Assembly: GCA_024709425.1 (NCBI GenBank)
Contig: JANJWS010000024.1
Span: 1-52,540, forward strand
Source of the DNA: Thiobacillus sp.
GTDB lineage: Bacteria > Pseudomonadota > Gammaproteobacteria > Burkholderiales > Thiobacillaceae
DNA length: 52,540 bases
Direction: 5' to 3'
Shown: positions 1 through 8,794 of the stretch, one piece after another
How the letters are laid out: every line of letters begins with the position of its first letter
How positions within the stretch are numbered: the stretch's first letter is position 1
Program-made: the position numbers and the translations under genes
The notes under the pieces: model-generated
What the model was told of the DNA's origin: nothing
The model's database searches: none
Seen by the model: only the letters and a program-made list of their open reading frames with translations

Positions 1-111
1 TGATCCCTGATCCCTGATCCCTGATCCCTGATCCCTGATCCCTGATCCCTGATCCCTGATCCCTGATCCCTGATCCCTGATCCCTGATCCCTGATCCCTG
101 ATCCCTGATCC
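1..111. repeat. Heptanucleotide tandem array (TGATCCC)n
   Basis: Fifteen perfect copies of TGATCCC plus a six-base partial copy run from the window edge up to the ATG of the next gene. The array is cut by the window, so its true length is unknown. It takes up the space where a Shine-Dalgarno sequence and spacer would lie. The unit of 7 is not a multiple of 3, so the array is unlikely to be coding. A degenerate array of the complementary unit lies before prmC (4857-4890). Confidence 0.97.
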
Positions 112-960
112 ATGTTTTCCAATACGCTCGTCACGACCGAAGACCTCGCGGCGCATCTGGACGATCCCAAATGGATCGTTCTGGATTGCCGCTTCACCCT
201 CACCGATCCCGAGGCGGGCCGCGAGGCCTACCGCAAGGCGCACATCCCCGGCGCACGTTACGTGCACCTAGACGAGGACCTGTCGGCGCCGGTGGACGAG
301 ACGACCGGCCGCCACCCGCTGCCCGATGCCAACGTGCTCGCGGAAAAGCTGTGCGCCTGGGGCGTCGGCGTCAACAAGCAGGTGGTGGTGTACGACGACA
401 GCTACGGTGCCATGGCGGTGCGCCTGTGGTGGCTGATGCGCTGGCTCGGCCACCCGGGCGTGGCGCTGCTCGACGGCGGCTATCCTAAATGGACGCGCGA
501 GAAGCGCCCGATCGACGACATCGTCCCGCCACCGCACCGGGGTGCCTGCGCCTGCCTGCCCGAGCCCACCCAGGTGGTCAGCGCAGACGACATCCTGCGC
601 GCCTCGCAGAGCGGCGAGCAGCTCATCATCGACGCACGTCCGGACCGCCGTTTCACCGGCGAATTCGAGCCGCTCGACCCGGTCGCCGGACATGTGCCGG
701 GCGCCATCAACTATCCGTTCGACGAGAATCTCGACGTCGACGGCACCTTCCTGCCCCCCGAAGCACTGCGCGAGAATTACCAAGCCTTGCTCAAGGGCAG
801 ACCCGCGTGGCAGGTGCTCCACATGTGCGGGTCGGGCGTCACCGCGTGCCACAACATCCTGGCGATGGAAATCGCCGGCCTGCCGGGTTCGCGCCTGTAC
901 CCCGGTTCGTGGAGCGAGTGGATCACCGACCCCGCGCGCCCCGTCGCCACAGGAGACTAA
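112..960 (+). CDS. Sulfurtransferase (SseA-like, two rhodanese domains)
   Basis: Predicted thiosulfate or 3-mercaptopyruvate sulfurtransferase of 282 residues, the usual length for the two-domain family. The N-terminal rhodanese domain is the inactive one. The C-terminal domain carries the active loop HMCGSGVTA with the persulfide cysteine at about residue 239. The CGSGVTA loop is typical of the SseA/mercaptopyruvate branch, although substrate cannot be settled from the loop alone. No signal peptide is seen, so it should be cytoplasmic. The ATG follows the heptamer array directly and has no recognisable ribosome binding site. The next gene starts 2 bases after the stop, so the two are probably cotranscribed. 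Confidence 0.92.
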   Translation: MFSNTLVTTEDLAAHLDDPKWIVLDCRFTLTDPEAGREAYRKAHIPGARYVHLDEDLSAPVDETTGRHPLPDANVLAEKLCAWGVGVNKQVVVYDDSYGAMAVRLWWLMRWLGHPGVALLDGGYPKWTREKRPIDDIVPPPHRGACACLPEPTQVVSADDILRASQSGEQLIIDARPDRRFTGEFEPLDPVAGHVPGAINYPFDENLDVDGTFLPPEALRENYQALLKGRPAWQVLHMCGSGVTACHNILAMEIAGLPGSRLYPGSWSEWITDPARPVATGD

Positions 961-962
961 GC

Positions 963-1583
963 ATGGCCAAGCCCATCCGCGTCAAGACCGTCTGGTTCAA
1001 GAAGGAAGGCGACCGCAGCCCGGAGGAAATCGCCACCGCGGTCGCCTCCACCATCTGGCGTGTCGCCGACAAGGCGGTCGACAACCTCGGCCGCGAAAAC
1101 TATGACATCCTCACGCCAGTACGCGGCTTCAAGCTGATCGCCGAGTGCGTCGCCTTCCTGGCGCACTACTGCGACCGCATGGCCTACGCCACGCAGACGC
1201 CGGAACGCCGCGCCGCAGTGCTGCAGGCGATGAGCACACGACTCGCCGAAGTCATGCGTGACAATATCCTCGAAGTCATGGGCCCCGACGGCAATCGCGA
1301 CTTCAAGGCGGAGTTCATCGATTTCCTCAACCGCCGTTTCGCCGACTACGCCGAATTCGAGTTCCCCGAAGACAGCAAGGCGAGCTTCCCCGCGCTGCGC
1401 TTCCTCGGCCTGCAAATCCGCGAGGAGATGGGCGACGCGGACAAGACCTGGGTCATGGATCAGATCATGGACATCGAAATGCCCGAGATGATGGGCACGG
1501 TGCAGAAGAGCTTCAAGGGCCTGCTGTCGAATGCGCCGGTGAAGCGGGGATTCGGATCCCCCGACATGCTGCCGCCGGAATAA
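963..1583 (+). CDS. Conserved hypothetical protein, unknown function
   Basis: A 206-residue soluble protein that I do not recognise. There is no signal peptide or membrane segment. The N-terminus is basic (MAKPIRVKTVWFKKEG). The middle is predicted to be mostly helical, with a CVAFLAHYCDR segment, and the latter half is acidic. The C-terminus holds a Met-rich helix (MDIEMPEMMGTVQ). The ATG at 963 lies 2 bases after the sulfurtransferase stop, with AGGAGA overlapping that stop region as a ribosome binding site. The TauD-like gene starts 4 bases after its end. This tight packing suggests that the three products act together. Confidence 0.8.
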   Translation: MAKPIRVKTVWFKKEGDRSPEEIATAVASTIWRVADKAVDNLGRENYDILTPVRGFKLIAECVAFLAHYCDRMAYATQTPERRAAVLQAMSTRLAEVMRDNILEVMGPDGNRDFKAEFIDFLNRRFADYAEFEFPEDSKASFPALRFLGLQIREEMGDADKTWVMDQIMDIEMPEMMGTVQKSFKGLLSNAPVKRGFGSPDMLPPE

Positions 1584-1587
1584 GCGC

Positions 1588-2484
1588 TTGTCCGGTTCCC
1601 CCTTCGACCTCGCCAACGAAACCGCCTACCGCGCCTGGCGCGACACCAAGCTCGCGGGCTACCCACGCAGCGTCGACGAACTGCTGGTGCCGGTGGCCGA
1701 CCCGTGCCGTCTTGCAGCCGGCGAAGTCGACGCACTCGCCGCGCGCTGCGCGCGTGCCAACATGGCGATCTACGACGCCGGCCACCTGCCCGCCGCCGAC
1801 AAGTCGTTGCCGCACCAACTGGCGCGCCAGCTCGGCCTCGTGCACCTGGAGGGCAACTACCTCGCCGACGAGGACGGCCTGTCGAGCATCACCCCGACGG
1901 ACGACGAGGGCGGCCTGCGCGGGGAATTCATCCCTTATACGCACAAGCCGATCAACTGGCACACGGACGGTTACTACAACACGCCGGAACGGCGCATCCT
2001 CGGCATGCTGCTGCACTGCGCGCAGGACGCCGAGACCGGCGGCGAGAACCGCCTGCTCGATCACGAGATCGCCTACATCCAGCTGCGCGACGCCAGCCCG
2101 GAGCATGTCGACGCGCTGATGCAGGCCGACGCGATGACGATCCCACCACGCATGGACGAGGACGATGTTTCACGTCCAGCACAAAGCGGGCCGGTGTTCG
2201 CGGTCGACCCCACCGACGGTTTCCTGACCATGCGCTACACCGCGCGTACCCGCTCGATCGCGTGGCGCAGCGATGCCCGCACCCAGGCGGCGCTGCGCAC
2301 GTTCGCCGAGATCCTGACCGATTCGGAATACCGTCTTACCGCCCGCCTGCGCCCCGGCATGGGGCTGGTGTGCAACAACATACTGCACACCCGCGAGCCG
2401 TTTTCCGATTCGCCGGGGCACCGACGCCTGCTGTATCGCGGTCGCTATTACGACCGACTCCGCTTCGGCACGCTTCCGGCCTGA
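1588..2484 (+). CDS. TauD/TfdA-family 2-oxoglutarate/Fe(II) dioxygenase-like protein
   Basis: A 298-residue protein with the 2-His-1-Asp iron facial triad of the TauD/TfdA fold. WHTDGYYN gives His125 and Asp127, and NILHTREPF gives the distal His near residue 267. An Arg-rich stretch about ten residues later (HRRLLYRGRYYDR) could bind the 2-oxoglutarate carboxylate. Known members hydroxylate substrates such as taurine, other sulfonates or small acids; the substrate here is unknown. The start is a TTG four bases after the preceding stop. As the third gene behind a sulfurtransferase, a role in organosulfur metabolism is possible but is inference. Confidence 0.82.
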   Translation: MSGSPFDLANETAYRAWRDTKLAGYPRSVDELLVPVADPCRLAAGEVDALAARCARANMAIYDAGHLPAADKSLPHQLARQLGLVHLEGNYLADEDGLSSITPTDDEGGLRGEFIPYTHKPINWHTDGYYNTPERRILGMLLHCAQDAETGGENRLLDHEIAYIQLRDASPEHVDALMQADAMTIPPRMDEDDVSRPAQSGPVFAVDPTDGFLTMRYTARTRSIAWRSDARTQAALRTFAEILTDSEYRLTARLRPGMGLVCNNILHTREPFSDSPGHRRLLYRGRYYDRLRFGTLPA

Positions 2485-2527
2485 CAACGGTTAAAATAAC
2501 CTTGTCCTAGTCCGGCCATCCGCCGCC

Positions 2528-3778
2528 ATGCAGCTGCTCACCCTCGGGGTCAATCATCACACCGCACCGCTCGCCATCCGCGAACGGGTCGCGTTCGGCC
2601 CCGACAAGCTGGTCGAGGCACTGCACGACCTGACCGGCAGCCACCGCGCCTCCGAGGTCGCGATCCTGTCGACCTGCAACCGCACCGAGCTGTACGTCAA
2701 CACCCCCTCGCCCGAGGCGGTGAGCGAATGGCTGGCCGACTTCCACAAGATTGAACAGCGCGAACTCGCCCCCTACCTCTACGCACTGCCGCGCGAGAAG
2801 GCGGCGCAGCATGCCTTCCGCGTCGCCGCGGGGCTCGATTCGATGGTGCTGGGCGAAACACAGATTCTCGGGCAGATGAAGCAGGCGGTGGCGACCGCCG
2901 AAGAAGCCGGCACACTCGGCCTGTTGTTGCACAAGCTGTTCCAGCGCACCTTCTCGGTGGCGAAGGAAGTGCGCACCAGCACCGAGATCGGCGCCAATTC
3001 GGTTTCGATGGCAGCAGCCGCGGTGCGGCTCGCAGAACGCATCTTTCCCGGCATCGACCGGCAGGCTTGCCTGTTCATCGGTGCCGGCGAGATGATTGAA
3101 TTGTGTGTGGCGCACTTCGCCGCCCGCCACCCGCGCCGCATGACGGTGGCCAACCGCACCGTCGAGCGCGCGCGCCCGCTGGCCGAGCGCTTCAATGCCG
3201 GCACCCTGCCGCTGACTGCGCTGCCGGACGAATTGCCCGAATATGACATCATCATCACTTCGACTGCGAGCCCGCTGCCCATCTTGGGCAAGGGCATGCT
3301 GGAACGCGCGATCAAACAGCGCCGTCACCGCCCGATCTTCATCGTCGACCTGGCGGTGCCACGCGACGTCGAGGCCGAAGTCGCCGACATGGACGACGTG
3401 TTCCTCTACAGTGTCGACGATCTCGGCCAAGTGGTCCGCGAAGGCATGGACAACCGGGTCGCCCAGGTAGAGCAGGCCGAGGCAATCATTGAGAATAGCG
3501 TCGAGAGCTTCGTACACTGGATGGAAGGGCGCGAGCTGGTGCCGCTGATCCGGGGCCTGCGCGACGCCGCCGAACGCCATCGCCGCCACGAGATCGAGAA
3601 GGCCACCCGCGCGCTGGCGCGCGGCGACGATCCACAAGCCGTCGTCGAGGCGCTCTCCCATGGGCTGTCCAACAAGCTCGTGCACGCACCCACGCACGCA
3701 CTCAGCCATGCCACACACGACGAGCGCGAACGGCTCGCCCATCTGATCAGCCAGCTCTACGGGCTGCATCAGGAATGA
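2528..3778 (+). CDS. hemA: Glutamyl-tRNA reductase
   Basis: Reduces glutamyl-tRNA(Glu) to glutamate-1-semialdehyde, the first committed step of tetrapyrrole synthesis by the C5 route. It is 416 residues, the usual length. The N-terminal catalytic domain shows [13 protein letters not shown] and STCNRTELY, with the nucleophilic Cys near residue 50, followed by [11 protein letters not shown]. The NADPH-binding domain carries the GAGEM loop (around residue 181) and VANRT. The C-terminal dimerisation helices end the protein. The stop overlaps the prfA start by 4 bases (ATGA), giving the conserved hemA-prfA-prmC order. Confidence 0.98.
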   Translation: MQLLTLGVNHHTAPLAIRERVAFGPDKLVEALHDLTGSHRASEVAILSTCNRTELYVNTPSPEAVSEWLADFHKIEQRELAPYLYALPREKAAQHAFRVAAGLDSMVLGETQILGQMKQAVATAEEAGTLGLLLHKLFQRTFSVAKEVRTSTEIGANSVSMAAAAVRLAERIFPGIDRQACLFIGAGEMIELCVAHFAARHPRRMTVANRTVERARPLAERFNAGTLPLTALPDELPEYDIIITSTASPLPILGKGMLERAIKQRRHRPIFIVDLAVPRDVEAEVADMDDVFLYSVDDLGQVVREGMDNRVAQVEQAEAIIENSVESFVHWMEGRELVPLIRGLRDAAERHRRHEIEKATRALARGDDPQAVVEALSHGLSNKLVHAPTHALSHATHDERERLAHLISQLYGLHQE

Positions 3779-4854
3779 AGACTTCGCTGGCCGACAAGCT
3801 CGCTCGTGCCGACGAGCGGCTGGAGGAACTCGACGCCCTGCTGGCGCAACCTGACATCGCCAGCGACATGGAGCGCTTCCGAAAACTGTCCCGGGAACGC
3901 GCCGAGCTCGATCCGGTGGTCACGCTGTATCGCCAATACCGGCAGGTCGAGGCCGACCAGGGGACTGCGCGCGACATGCTCGGCGACTCGGAGCTGCGCG
4001 AGATGGCGGAAGCCGAGCTCGCCGACGGCGCCGCACGAATCGCGCAGCTGGAAACCGCGCTGCAAACAGCGCTGCTGCCGCGCGACCCCAACGACGAGCG
4101 CAATATCTTCCTGGAAATTCGCGCCGGCACCGGCGGCGACGAGTCGGCGCTGTTCGCCGGCAATTTGTTGCGGATGTATACGCGCTACGCCGAGCGCCAG
4201 GGCTGGCGGGTCGAGATCGTGTCGGAAAATCCTGGCGAGGTCGGCGGCTACAAGGAGGCCATCGTGCGCATCGTCGGCCAGGGCGCCTATTCGCGACTGA
4301 AATTCGAGTCCGGCGGCCACCGCGTGCAGCGCGTGCCGGAGACCGAATCGCAGGGCCGCATCCACACCTCGGCGTGCACCGTGGCGGTGATGCCGGAGGC
4401 CGACGAGGTTGGCGAGGTCGACATCAATCCCGCCGATCTGCGGATCGACACCTTCCGCGCCTCCGGCGCCGGCGGCCAGCACATCAACAAGACCGATTCT
4501 GCGGTGCGCATCACCCATCTGCCGACCGGTCTGGTAGTCGAATGTCAGGACGACCGTTCGCAGCACAAGAACAAGGCGCAAGCCATGAGTGTGCTGGCGG
4601 CGCGCCTCAAGGACCGGGAATTGCAGGCGCAGCATGCCGCCGAGGCCAGCACCCGCAAGAGCCTCATTGGCAGTGGCGACCGCTCCGACCGCATCCGCAC
4701 CTACAACTTTCCGCAGGGGCGCGTCACCGACCACCGCATCAACCTCACCCTGTACAAGATCGACGCGATGATGGACGGCGACCTCACCGAACTCCTCGAC
4801 GCGCTGGCGGCGGAGCATCAGGCGGAGCTGCTGGCGGCGCTTTCGGGTGAGTAG
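3775..4854 (+). CDS. prfA: Peptide chain release factor 1 (RF1)
   Basis: Terminates translation at UAA and UAG. It is 359 residues, typical for RF1. The GGQ motif that enters the peptidyl-transferase centre is present ([13 protein letters not shown], about residue 235), and the Gln is the methylation target of PrmC, encoded next. The stop-codon recognition region contains [18 protein letters not shown], matching the RF1-type PxT region (PET). It starts at an ATG that overlaps the hemA stop. Confidence 0.98.
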   Translation: MKTSLADKLARADERLEELDALLAQPDIASDMERFRKLSRERAELDPVVTLYRQYRQVEADQGTARDMLGDSELREMAEAELADGAARIAQLETALQTALLPRDPNDERNIFLEIRAGTGGDESALFAGNLLRMYTRYAERQGWRVEIVSENPGEVGGYKEAIVRIVGQGAYSRLKFESGGHRVQRVPETESQGRIHTSACTVAVMPEADEVGEVDINPADLRIDTFRASGAGGQHINKTDSAVRITHLPTGLVVECQDDRSQHKNKAQAMSVLAARLKDRELQAQHAAEASTRKSLIGSGDRSDRIRTYNFPQGRVTDHRINLTLYKIDAMMDGDLTELLDALAAEHQAELLAALSGE

Positions 4855-4856
4855 AC

Positions 4857-4890
4857 AGGGGTCAGGGATCGGGGGTCAGGGGTCAGGGGG
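4857..4890. repeat. Degenerate heptanucleotide array (GGGGTCA/GGGATCG)
   Basis: Four 7-base units read GGGGTCA, GGGATCG, GGGGTCA, GGGGTCA and then run into a G tract. GGGATCA is the complement of the TGATCCC unit that makes up the array at 1-111, so both arrays belong to the same repeat family. It lies between the prfA stop and the likely prmC start, and its terminal G run may serve as the prmC ribosome binding site. Confidence 0.85.
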
Positions 4891-4900
4891 GCTGCAGACG

Positions 4901-5788
4901 GTGGCCAACGTCCTGGCCGCCGCCAGCCACCAACTCGCGGCCGCGCTCGGGTTGGAGAAGCGCGAGGCGCGGCTGGAAGCACGCGTGCTCGCCGCGTGTG
5001 CCTGGAACGTCGAGCCGGCCTGGCTGATCGCGCACGACACCGATACGCTGTCCGCGGCGCACGGCGCGGCTTTCGAGTCCCTGCTCGCTCGCCGGCTGGC
5101 CGGCGAGCCCGTCGCCTACCTCACCGGCAGCCGCGAGTTCTTCGGGCGCGCATTCCAGGTCACACCCGACGTGCTGATCCCGCGCCCCGACACGGAACTG
5201 CTCGTCGAGCTGGCGCTGGTGCGCCTCCCTCCCGACGTGCCGCTGGACATACTCGATCTCGGCACCGGCAGCGGCTGCATTGCCATCACGCTCGCATTGG
5301 AACGCCCGCGGGGCCGCGTCACCGCAGTCGACCGTTCGTCCACCGCGCTCACATTGGCACGTCGAAATGCCGACATCCTGAACGCAACCGTCGAATTCCT
5401 GGACAGCGACTGGTTCGCGGCACTTGCCGGCCGCCGTTTTGACCTCATCGTCACCAACCCGCCGTATGTGGCGAGTGCCGACCCCCACCTCAATCGCGGG
5501 GATGTGCGCTTCGAGCCGGTGTCGGCACTGGCGGCGGGCGCGGACGGCCTCACCGACCTGCGGCAACTGATTGCCGCGGCCCCCGCTTACCTGATGCCCG
5601 GCGGCTGGTTGCTGCTGGAACATGGCTGGGACCAGGGGGAAGCCGTACGGACACTGCTGCGCCACGCCGGGTTGGCGCATTCTGCGACGTGGCATGACCT
5701 GGCCGGCCACGCCCGGGTCAGCGGTGCACAATTGTCGGAAAACTTTACACTGGGCCGGTCGGCGGCACCGCCCGTTTCGGCGGAATGA
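4901..5788 (+). CDS. prmC: Release factor glutamine methyltransferase PrmC (HemK)
   Basis: Methylates the glutamine of the GGQ motif in release factors, using S-adenosylmethionine. The N-terminal helical domain is followed by a Rossmann methyltransferase domain with DLGTGSGCIAI (SAM binding) and the catalytic motif TNPPYV. I chose the GTG at 4901, giving 295 residues. The alternative GTG at 4847 overlaps prfA but would encode the heptamer array as a Ser/Gly/Gln-rich tail absent from ordinary PrmC, while the protein from 4901 aligns with the family's N-terminal helix (VANVLAAASHQL). A G-rich stretch about ten bases upstream can act as a ribosome binding site. Confidence 0.95.
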   Translation: MANVLAAASHQLAAALGLEKREARLEARVLAACAWNVEPAWLIAHDTDTLSAAHGAAFESLLARRLAGEPVAYLTGSREFFGRAFQVTPDVLIPRPDTELLVELALVRLPPDVPLDILDLGTGSGCIAITLALERPRGRVTAVDRSSTALTLARRNADILNATVEFLDSDWFAALAGRRFDLIVTNPPYVASADPHLNRGDVRFEPVSALAAGADGLTDLRQLIAAAPAYLMPGGWLLLEHGWDQGEAVRTLLRHAGLAHSATWHDLAGHARVSGAQLSENFTLGRSAAPPVSAE

Positions 5789-5889
5789 CCCTGGAATCAG
5801 GCTTTCCGGCCTGTCAGCAACGCACTGGCGTGGAAATTGCTATGATTTCTCATATCCAGACAATTTCATCTTCCCAATCGAGAACCGAC

Positions 5890-6456
5890 ATGGCCGACCT
5901 GACTCCCGAGCACCAGGACACCACGCCCGGCACAACGTCCACCGAGCCCGCCAACCCTTCCCGGCGCAAGCTCACCGGTGCGGCACTTGGTGCAACGGCG
6001 GTGTTCACGCTTTCCAGCCGTCCCGTGTGGGCTAACCAATGCAGCATTTCGGGCATGATGTCGGGCAATCTCTCCAAGCCCCAGGTGGTTTGCGAAGGCT
6101 GCACGCCGGGCTACTGGAAGGTTCCCCCGCATTTCGATTCGTGGGCGGCAACCGGCTTCAACACCACAGACACTTTCAACGCAGTCTTCGGGGTCACCCA
6201 ATACGTGCGGAGCAACGGCACGCCCTACACCCTGCTGGAAGTGATGGTCGAGCTCAACGGCAACGGCGATCCGATTTCCCCCAACCTTGGCTTCCATGCT
6301 GTCGCCGCACTGCTCAACGCCGCGCATCCTGACGTTAATTTCGGTTATACCGCCGGCGAGCTCATCACGCTGTTCCAGAACAACTACCTCACCAATTCGG
6401 CCGGGTTGAAGGACTCTCTGGAAATGCTGAACGAGCGCGAGTGCCCGTTGAACTGA
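5890..6456 (+). CDS. Exported twin-arginine-like protein with CTPGYWK motif; first gene of HPr-rel-A-type operon
   Basis: A 188-residue protein. Residues 1-23 are polar and acidic. They are followed by SRRKLTGAALGA and a hydrophobic stretch to RPVWAN, which fits a Tat-type signal (the double Arg is clear; the downstream F/L-K of the consensus is not). The mature part has four cysteines: one near the cleavage site, two in VCEGC, and one near the end (RECPLN). EGCTPGYWK with a later SW and TFNAVFG recalls a GYWK-type motif seen in assorted exported proteins; its function is unknown to me. The next gene starts 4 bases downstream. It could be the secreted target of the enzymes encoded behind it, but that is inference. 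An in-frame ATG at 5785 exists, but it would bury the signal. Confidence 0.8.
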   Translation: MADLTPEHQDTTPGTTSTEPANPSRRKLTGAALGATAVFTLSSRPVWANQCSISGMMSGNLSKPQVVCEGCTPGYWKVPPHFDSWAATGFNTTDTFNAVFGVTQYVRSNGTPYTLLEVMVELNGNGDPISPNLGFHAVAALLNAAHPDVNFGYTAGELITLFQNNYLTNSAGLKDSLEMLNERECPLN

Positions 6457-6459
6457 CGC

Positions 6460-6732
6460 ATGATTTCCGCCGTCCCGCCGCGGGGCTGGCTGCTGCGGAC
6501 CTGGGAAGACGAGGCGGTTGCGTTTGACGCCGCCTCGGGTGACACGCACTATCTCCGGCCACTGACGCTGGCCCTGTATGAAACCTGCCGGGCTCAGCCC
6601 GGACTGGATGCCAACACCATCGCGGCGCGCACCGCCACGTCACTGAACGTCGACGTTACGCCCGATTTCCTGAGCGCCGTGCGCGAGGGGCTGGACGGTC
6701 TGCGTCGCATCGGCTTGCTGCAGACGCCATGA
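6460..6732 (+). CDS. PqqD-like peptide-binding protein (HPr-rel-A system type)
   Basis: A 90-residue protein resembling the PqqD family, which holds precursor peptides for modifying enzymes. PPRGWLLRTWEDEAVAFDAA followed by GDTHYLRPLTLALYE is the typical PqqD start: a beta hairpin in which 'the gene product is present' is replaced by D-x-x-SGDTHYL. It is followed by a predicted helical wing ending EGLDGLRRIGLL. The position, 4 bases after the exported protein and overlapping the HprK-like gene by 4 bases (ATGA), matches the conserved PqqD-related / HprK-related / nucleotidyltransferase set. No radical-SAM partner is seen in the window. Confidence 0.82.
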   Translation: MISAVPPRGWLLRTWEDEAVAFDAASGDTHYLRPLTLALYETCRAQPGLDANTIAARTATSLNVDVTPDFLSAVREGLDGLRRIGLLQTP

Positions 6733-7646
6733 AACTGCTGCAACTGTCCCCGGGCGAACTGCGCCGACAGCTCGCCGGGCCTGGCGTCTGGATGCGCACC
6801 GGTCCCTTTTCGGTACGTGTGCAATCGGGTGTACCGCAGGTTGCGGAGGGCTTGGCACAGCTCTACGGCCAGTTCGAGGTCCGCAGCCCGCACGAGGCCT
6901 TCGCCGATTTCCATGTCTCGGTCGATCCCCCACGTGGCCTGCGGCGCTGGGTGCGCCCACAGGTCAGCTTCGCCCTCGACGGCGTGCCGCCCTTCAAGCC
7001 CCTGCCGCTGGACCAGGCCTTTCCGATGCTCGAGTGGGGGCTCAACTGGTGCGTTTCCACCCGTGCCCACCAATACCTCATCATCCACGCCGGCGTGGTG
7101 GAGAAGAACGGCCGCGCCGCGATCCTGCCCGCGCCGCCCGGGTCGGGCAAGAGCACCCTGACCGCCGCCCTCATGTTGTCGGGCTGGCGGCTGCTGTCGG
7201 ACGAACTGACGCTGATCGACCGCAAGAGCGGCCTGCTTCATCCGCTGCCGCGCCCGATCAGCCTGAAGAACCAATCGATCGACATCATCCGTGCCTTCAA
7301 CGCGGAGGCTTTCGTCAACCGCGAATCACGCGACACGGTAAAAGGCACGGTCGCGCACCTGCGGCCGCTGCGGGAGAGCGTGCGGCGACAGCACGAGCCC
7401 GCGCGGCCCGGCTGGGTGATCTTCCCGCGCTGGGTTGCCGGCGCCCCTGCCACACTGCAGCCGCGCTCGCGCGCCCAGACCTTCATGTTCCTGGCCCAGA
7501 ACGCTTTCAACTACAGTCACCTCGGGGCCGACGGTTTTCGCGTTGGCAGTGCGTTGATCGATCAGGCCACGTGCTACGACTTCGAATATGGCGCGCTCGA
7601 CGACGCCATCGCGACATTCGACCGTCTGGCAGAGGGCGCGCTGTGA
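6729..7646 (+). CDS. HprK-related kinase A
   Basis: A 305-residue protein with the P-loop PAPPGSGKSTLT (Lys141) and, further on, LLSDELTLID, the Walker-B-like region of the HPr kinase/phosphorylase fold. The N-terminal 120 residues carry an unrelated domain with several predicted beta strands, and HQYLIIHAGVVEKNGRAAIL leads into the P-loop. In classical HprK this fold phosphorylates Ser46 of HPr; here no HPr or other PTS gene is nearby, so the substrate must be something else. It overlaps the PqqD-like gene by 4 bases (ATGA) and the nucleotidyltransferase by 4 (GTGA), so the genes are almost certainly translated together. Confidence 0.88.
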   Translation: MKLLQLSPGELRRQLAGPGVWMRTGPFSVRVQSGVPQVAEGLAQLYGQFEVRSPHEAFADFHVSVDPPRGLRRWVRPQVSFALDGVPPFKPLPLDQAFPMLEWGLNWCVSTRAHQYLIIHAGVVEKNGRAAILPAPPGSGKSTLTAALMLSGWRLLSDELTLIDRKSGLLHPLPRPISLKNQSIDIIRAFNAEAFVNRESRDTVKGTVAHLRPLRESVRRQHEPARPGWVIFPRWVAGAPATLQPRSRAQTFMFLAQNAFNYSHLGADGFRVGSALIDQATCYDFEYGALDDAIATFDRLAEGAL

Positions 7647-8734
7647 GCGCGCCCGACCTGCTCTCCCACGCCCTGCGCGCGCCCGTCGACGCACGCGGTT
7701 TCTCGATGGGCGACTGGGATCTGCTGCTGCGCCAGGCGCAGCATGCCGGACTTGTCTCGCGACTGCATCACGTACTTGCCCAGGCCGGCTGCACGGAATC
7801 CATCCCCGCCCCCGCACGCTGGCATTTCGAGGCGGCCGACACCCTCGCTGCCCGCCAGCAGGTGGCGGTGCACTGGGAAATCGGACAGGTGCGCCGCGCA
7901 CTGGAAGGGGCCGGCATCCCCCTGATACTGCTGAAAGGCGCCGCCTACGTGGCCGCCGATCTGCCCGCCGCACAGGGCCGTCTGTTCAACGACCTCGACA
8001 TCCTGGTGCCGCGCGAGGCGCTTGCCGCAGCCGAATCGGCGCTGCTGCTCGCCGGCTGGCACGCCACCGGCCTATCGGCCTACGATCAGCGCTACTACCG
8101 CCGCTGGATGCACGAAATCCCGCCGCTGCAACACGTCCAGCGCGCCACCGTCATCGACGTGCACCACGCCATCCTGCCCGACACCGCACGCTATCGCCCC
8201 GATCCCGCCAAACTGCGCGCGCAGGCCGTCGCGGTTCCCGGTCTGCCGGGCGTTCGGGTGCTGTGCGCCACCGACCGCATCCTGCATTCCGCGGCCCACC
8301 TGTTCCACGACGGCGAACTGCCGCATGGCTTGCGCGATCTCAGCGATCTCGATCTGCTGCTGCGCGATGCCGCCCGCGACGTCGATTTCTGGCCGCGCCT
8401 GGTGACGCGCGCGGCGGAACTGGAGCTCGGCCGCCCGCTCTTTTACGCGCTGCGCTACGTGCGTCATTTCCTGGAAACGCCGGTGCCGGAAGCCGTTGAC
8501 GCGGCGCTTGCGTCCGCTGCCCCGAATCGCGTGCTGTTGAGCCTGATGGACACGATATTCACCCGCGCCCTGGCTCCGATGCACCCCAGCTGTGAGGATC
8601 GCCTCACCGCGGCCGCACGCATGGCCGCGTACGTGCGCGCCCACTGGCTGCGCATGCCGCCGCGCCTGCTGTTGCCACATCTGTTCCACAAGGCCTTCCT
8701 AAGCGGCGACGCACGGGAAGCCAAACCCGCTTGA
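7643..8734 (+). CDS. Nucleotidyltransferase-family protein (NTP_transf_5-like)
   Basis: A 363-residue protein of the uncharacterised nucleotidyltransferase family found with HprK-related kinases. The signature is LLKGAAYVAADL, then GRLFNDLDILVP with the metal-binding pair Asp117/Asp119. The C-terminal half is helical and His/Arg-rich. The GTG start overlaps the kinase stop by 4 bases. The stop codon itself lies inside the -35 element of the grxD promoter, so the operon ends here. The target of nucleotidyl transfer is unknown; the exported CTPGYWK protein or a surface glycan are possibilities. Confidence 0.86.
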   Translation: MSAPDLLSHALRAPVDARGFSMGDWDLLLRQAQHAGLVSRLHHVLAQAGCTESIPAPARWHFEAADTLAARQQVAVHWEIGQVRRALEGAGIPLILLKGAAYVAADLPAAQGRLFNDLDILVPREALAAAESALLLAGWHATGLSAYDQRYYRRWMHEIPPLQHVQRATVIDVHHAILPDTARYRPDPAKLRAQAVAVPGLPGVRVLCATDRILHSAAHLFHDGELPHGLRDLSDLDLLLRDAARDVDFWPRLVTRAAELELGRPLFYALRYVRHFLETPVPEAVDAALASAAPNRVLLSLMDTIFTRALAPMHPSCEDRLTAAARMAAYVRAHWLRMPPRLLLPHLFHKAFLSGDAREAKPA

Positions 8735-8758
8735 CGCCATCCGGCGCTCGGGTATAAT
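8731..8758 (+). promoter_or_regulatory. Sigma-70 promoter of grxD
   Basis: TTGACG at 8731-8736 and TATAAT at 8753-8758 with a 16-base spacer. The -35 element overlaps the TGA stop of the preceding nucleotidyltransferase gene. Transcription should start near 8765, about 30 bases before the grxD ATG, which has the ribosome binding site AGGAG. Confidence 0.85.
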
Positions 8759-8794
8759 TCCCGAGCATTCCACTCAAGTATTCAGGAGCCCCCC

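Noticed and set aside
1..111. CRISPR array
   Set aside because: The repeat unit is 7 bases with no spacers; it is a simple tandem repeat.
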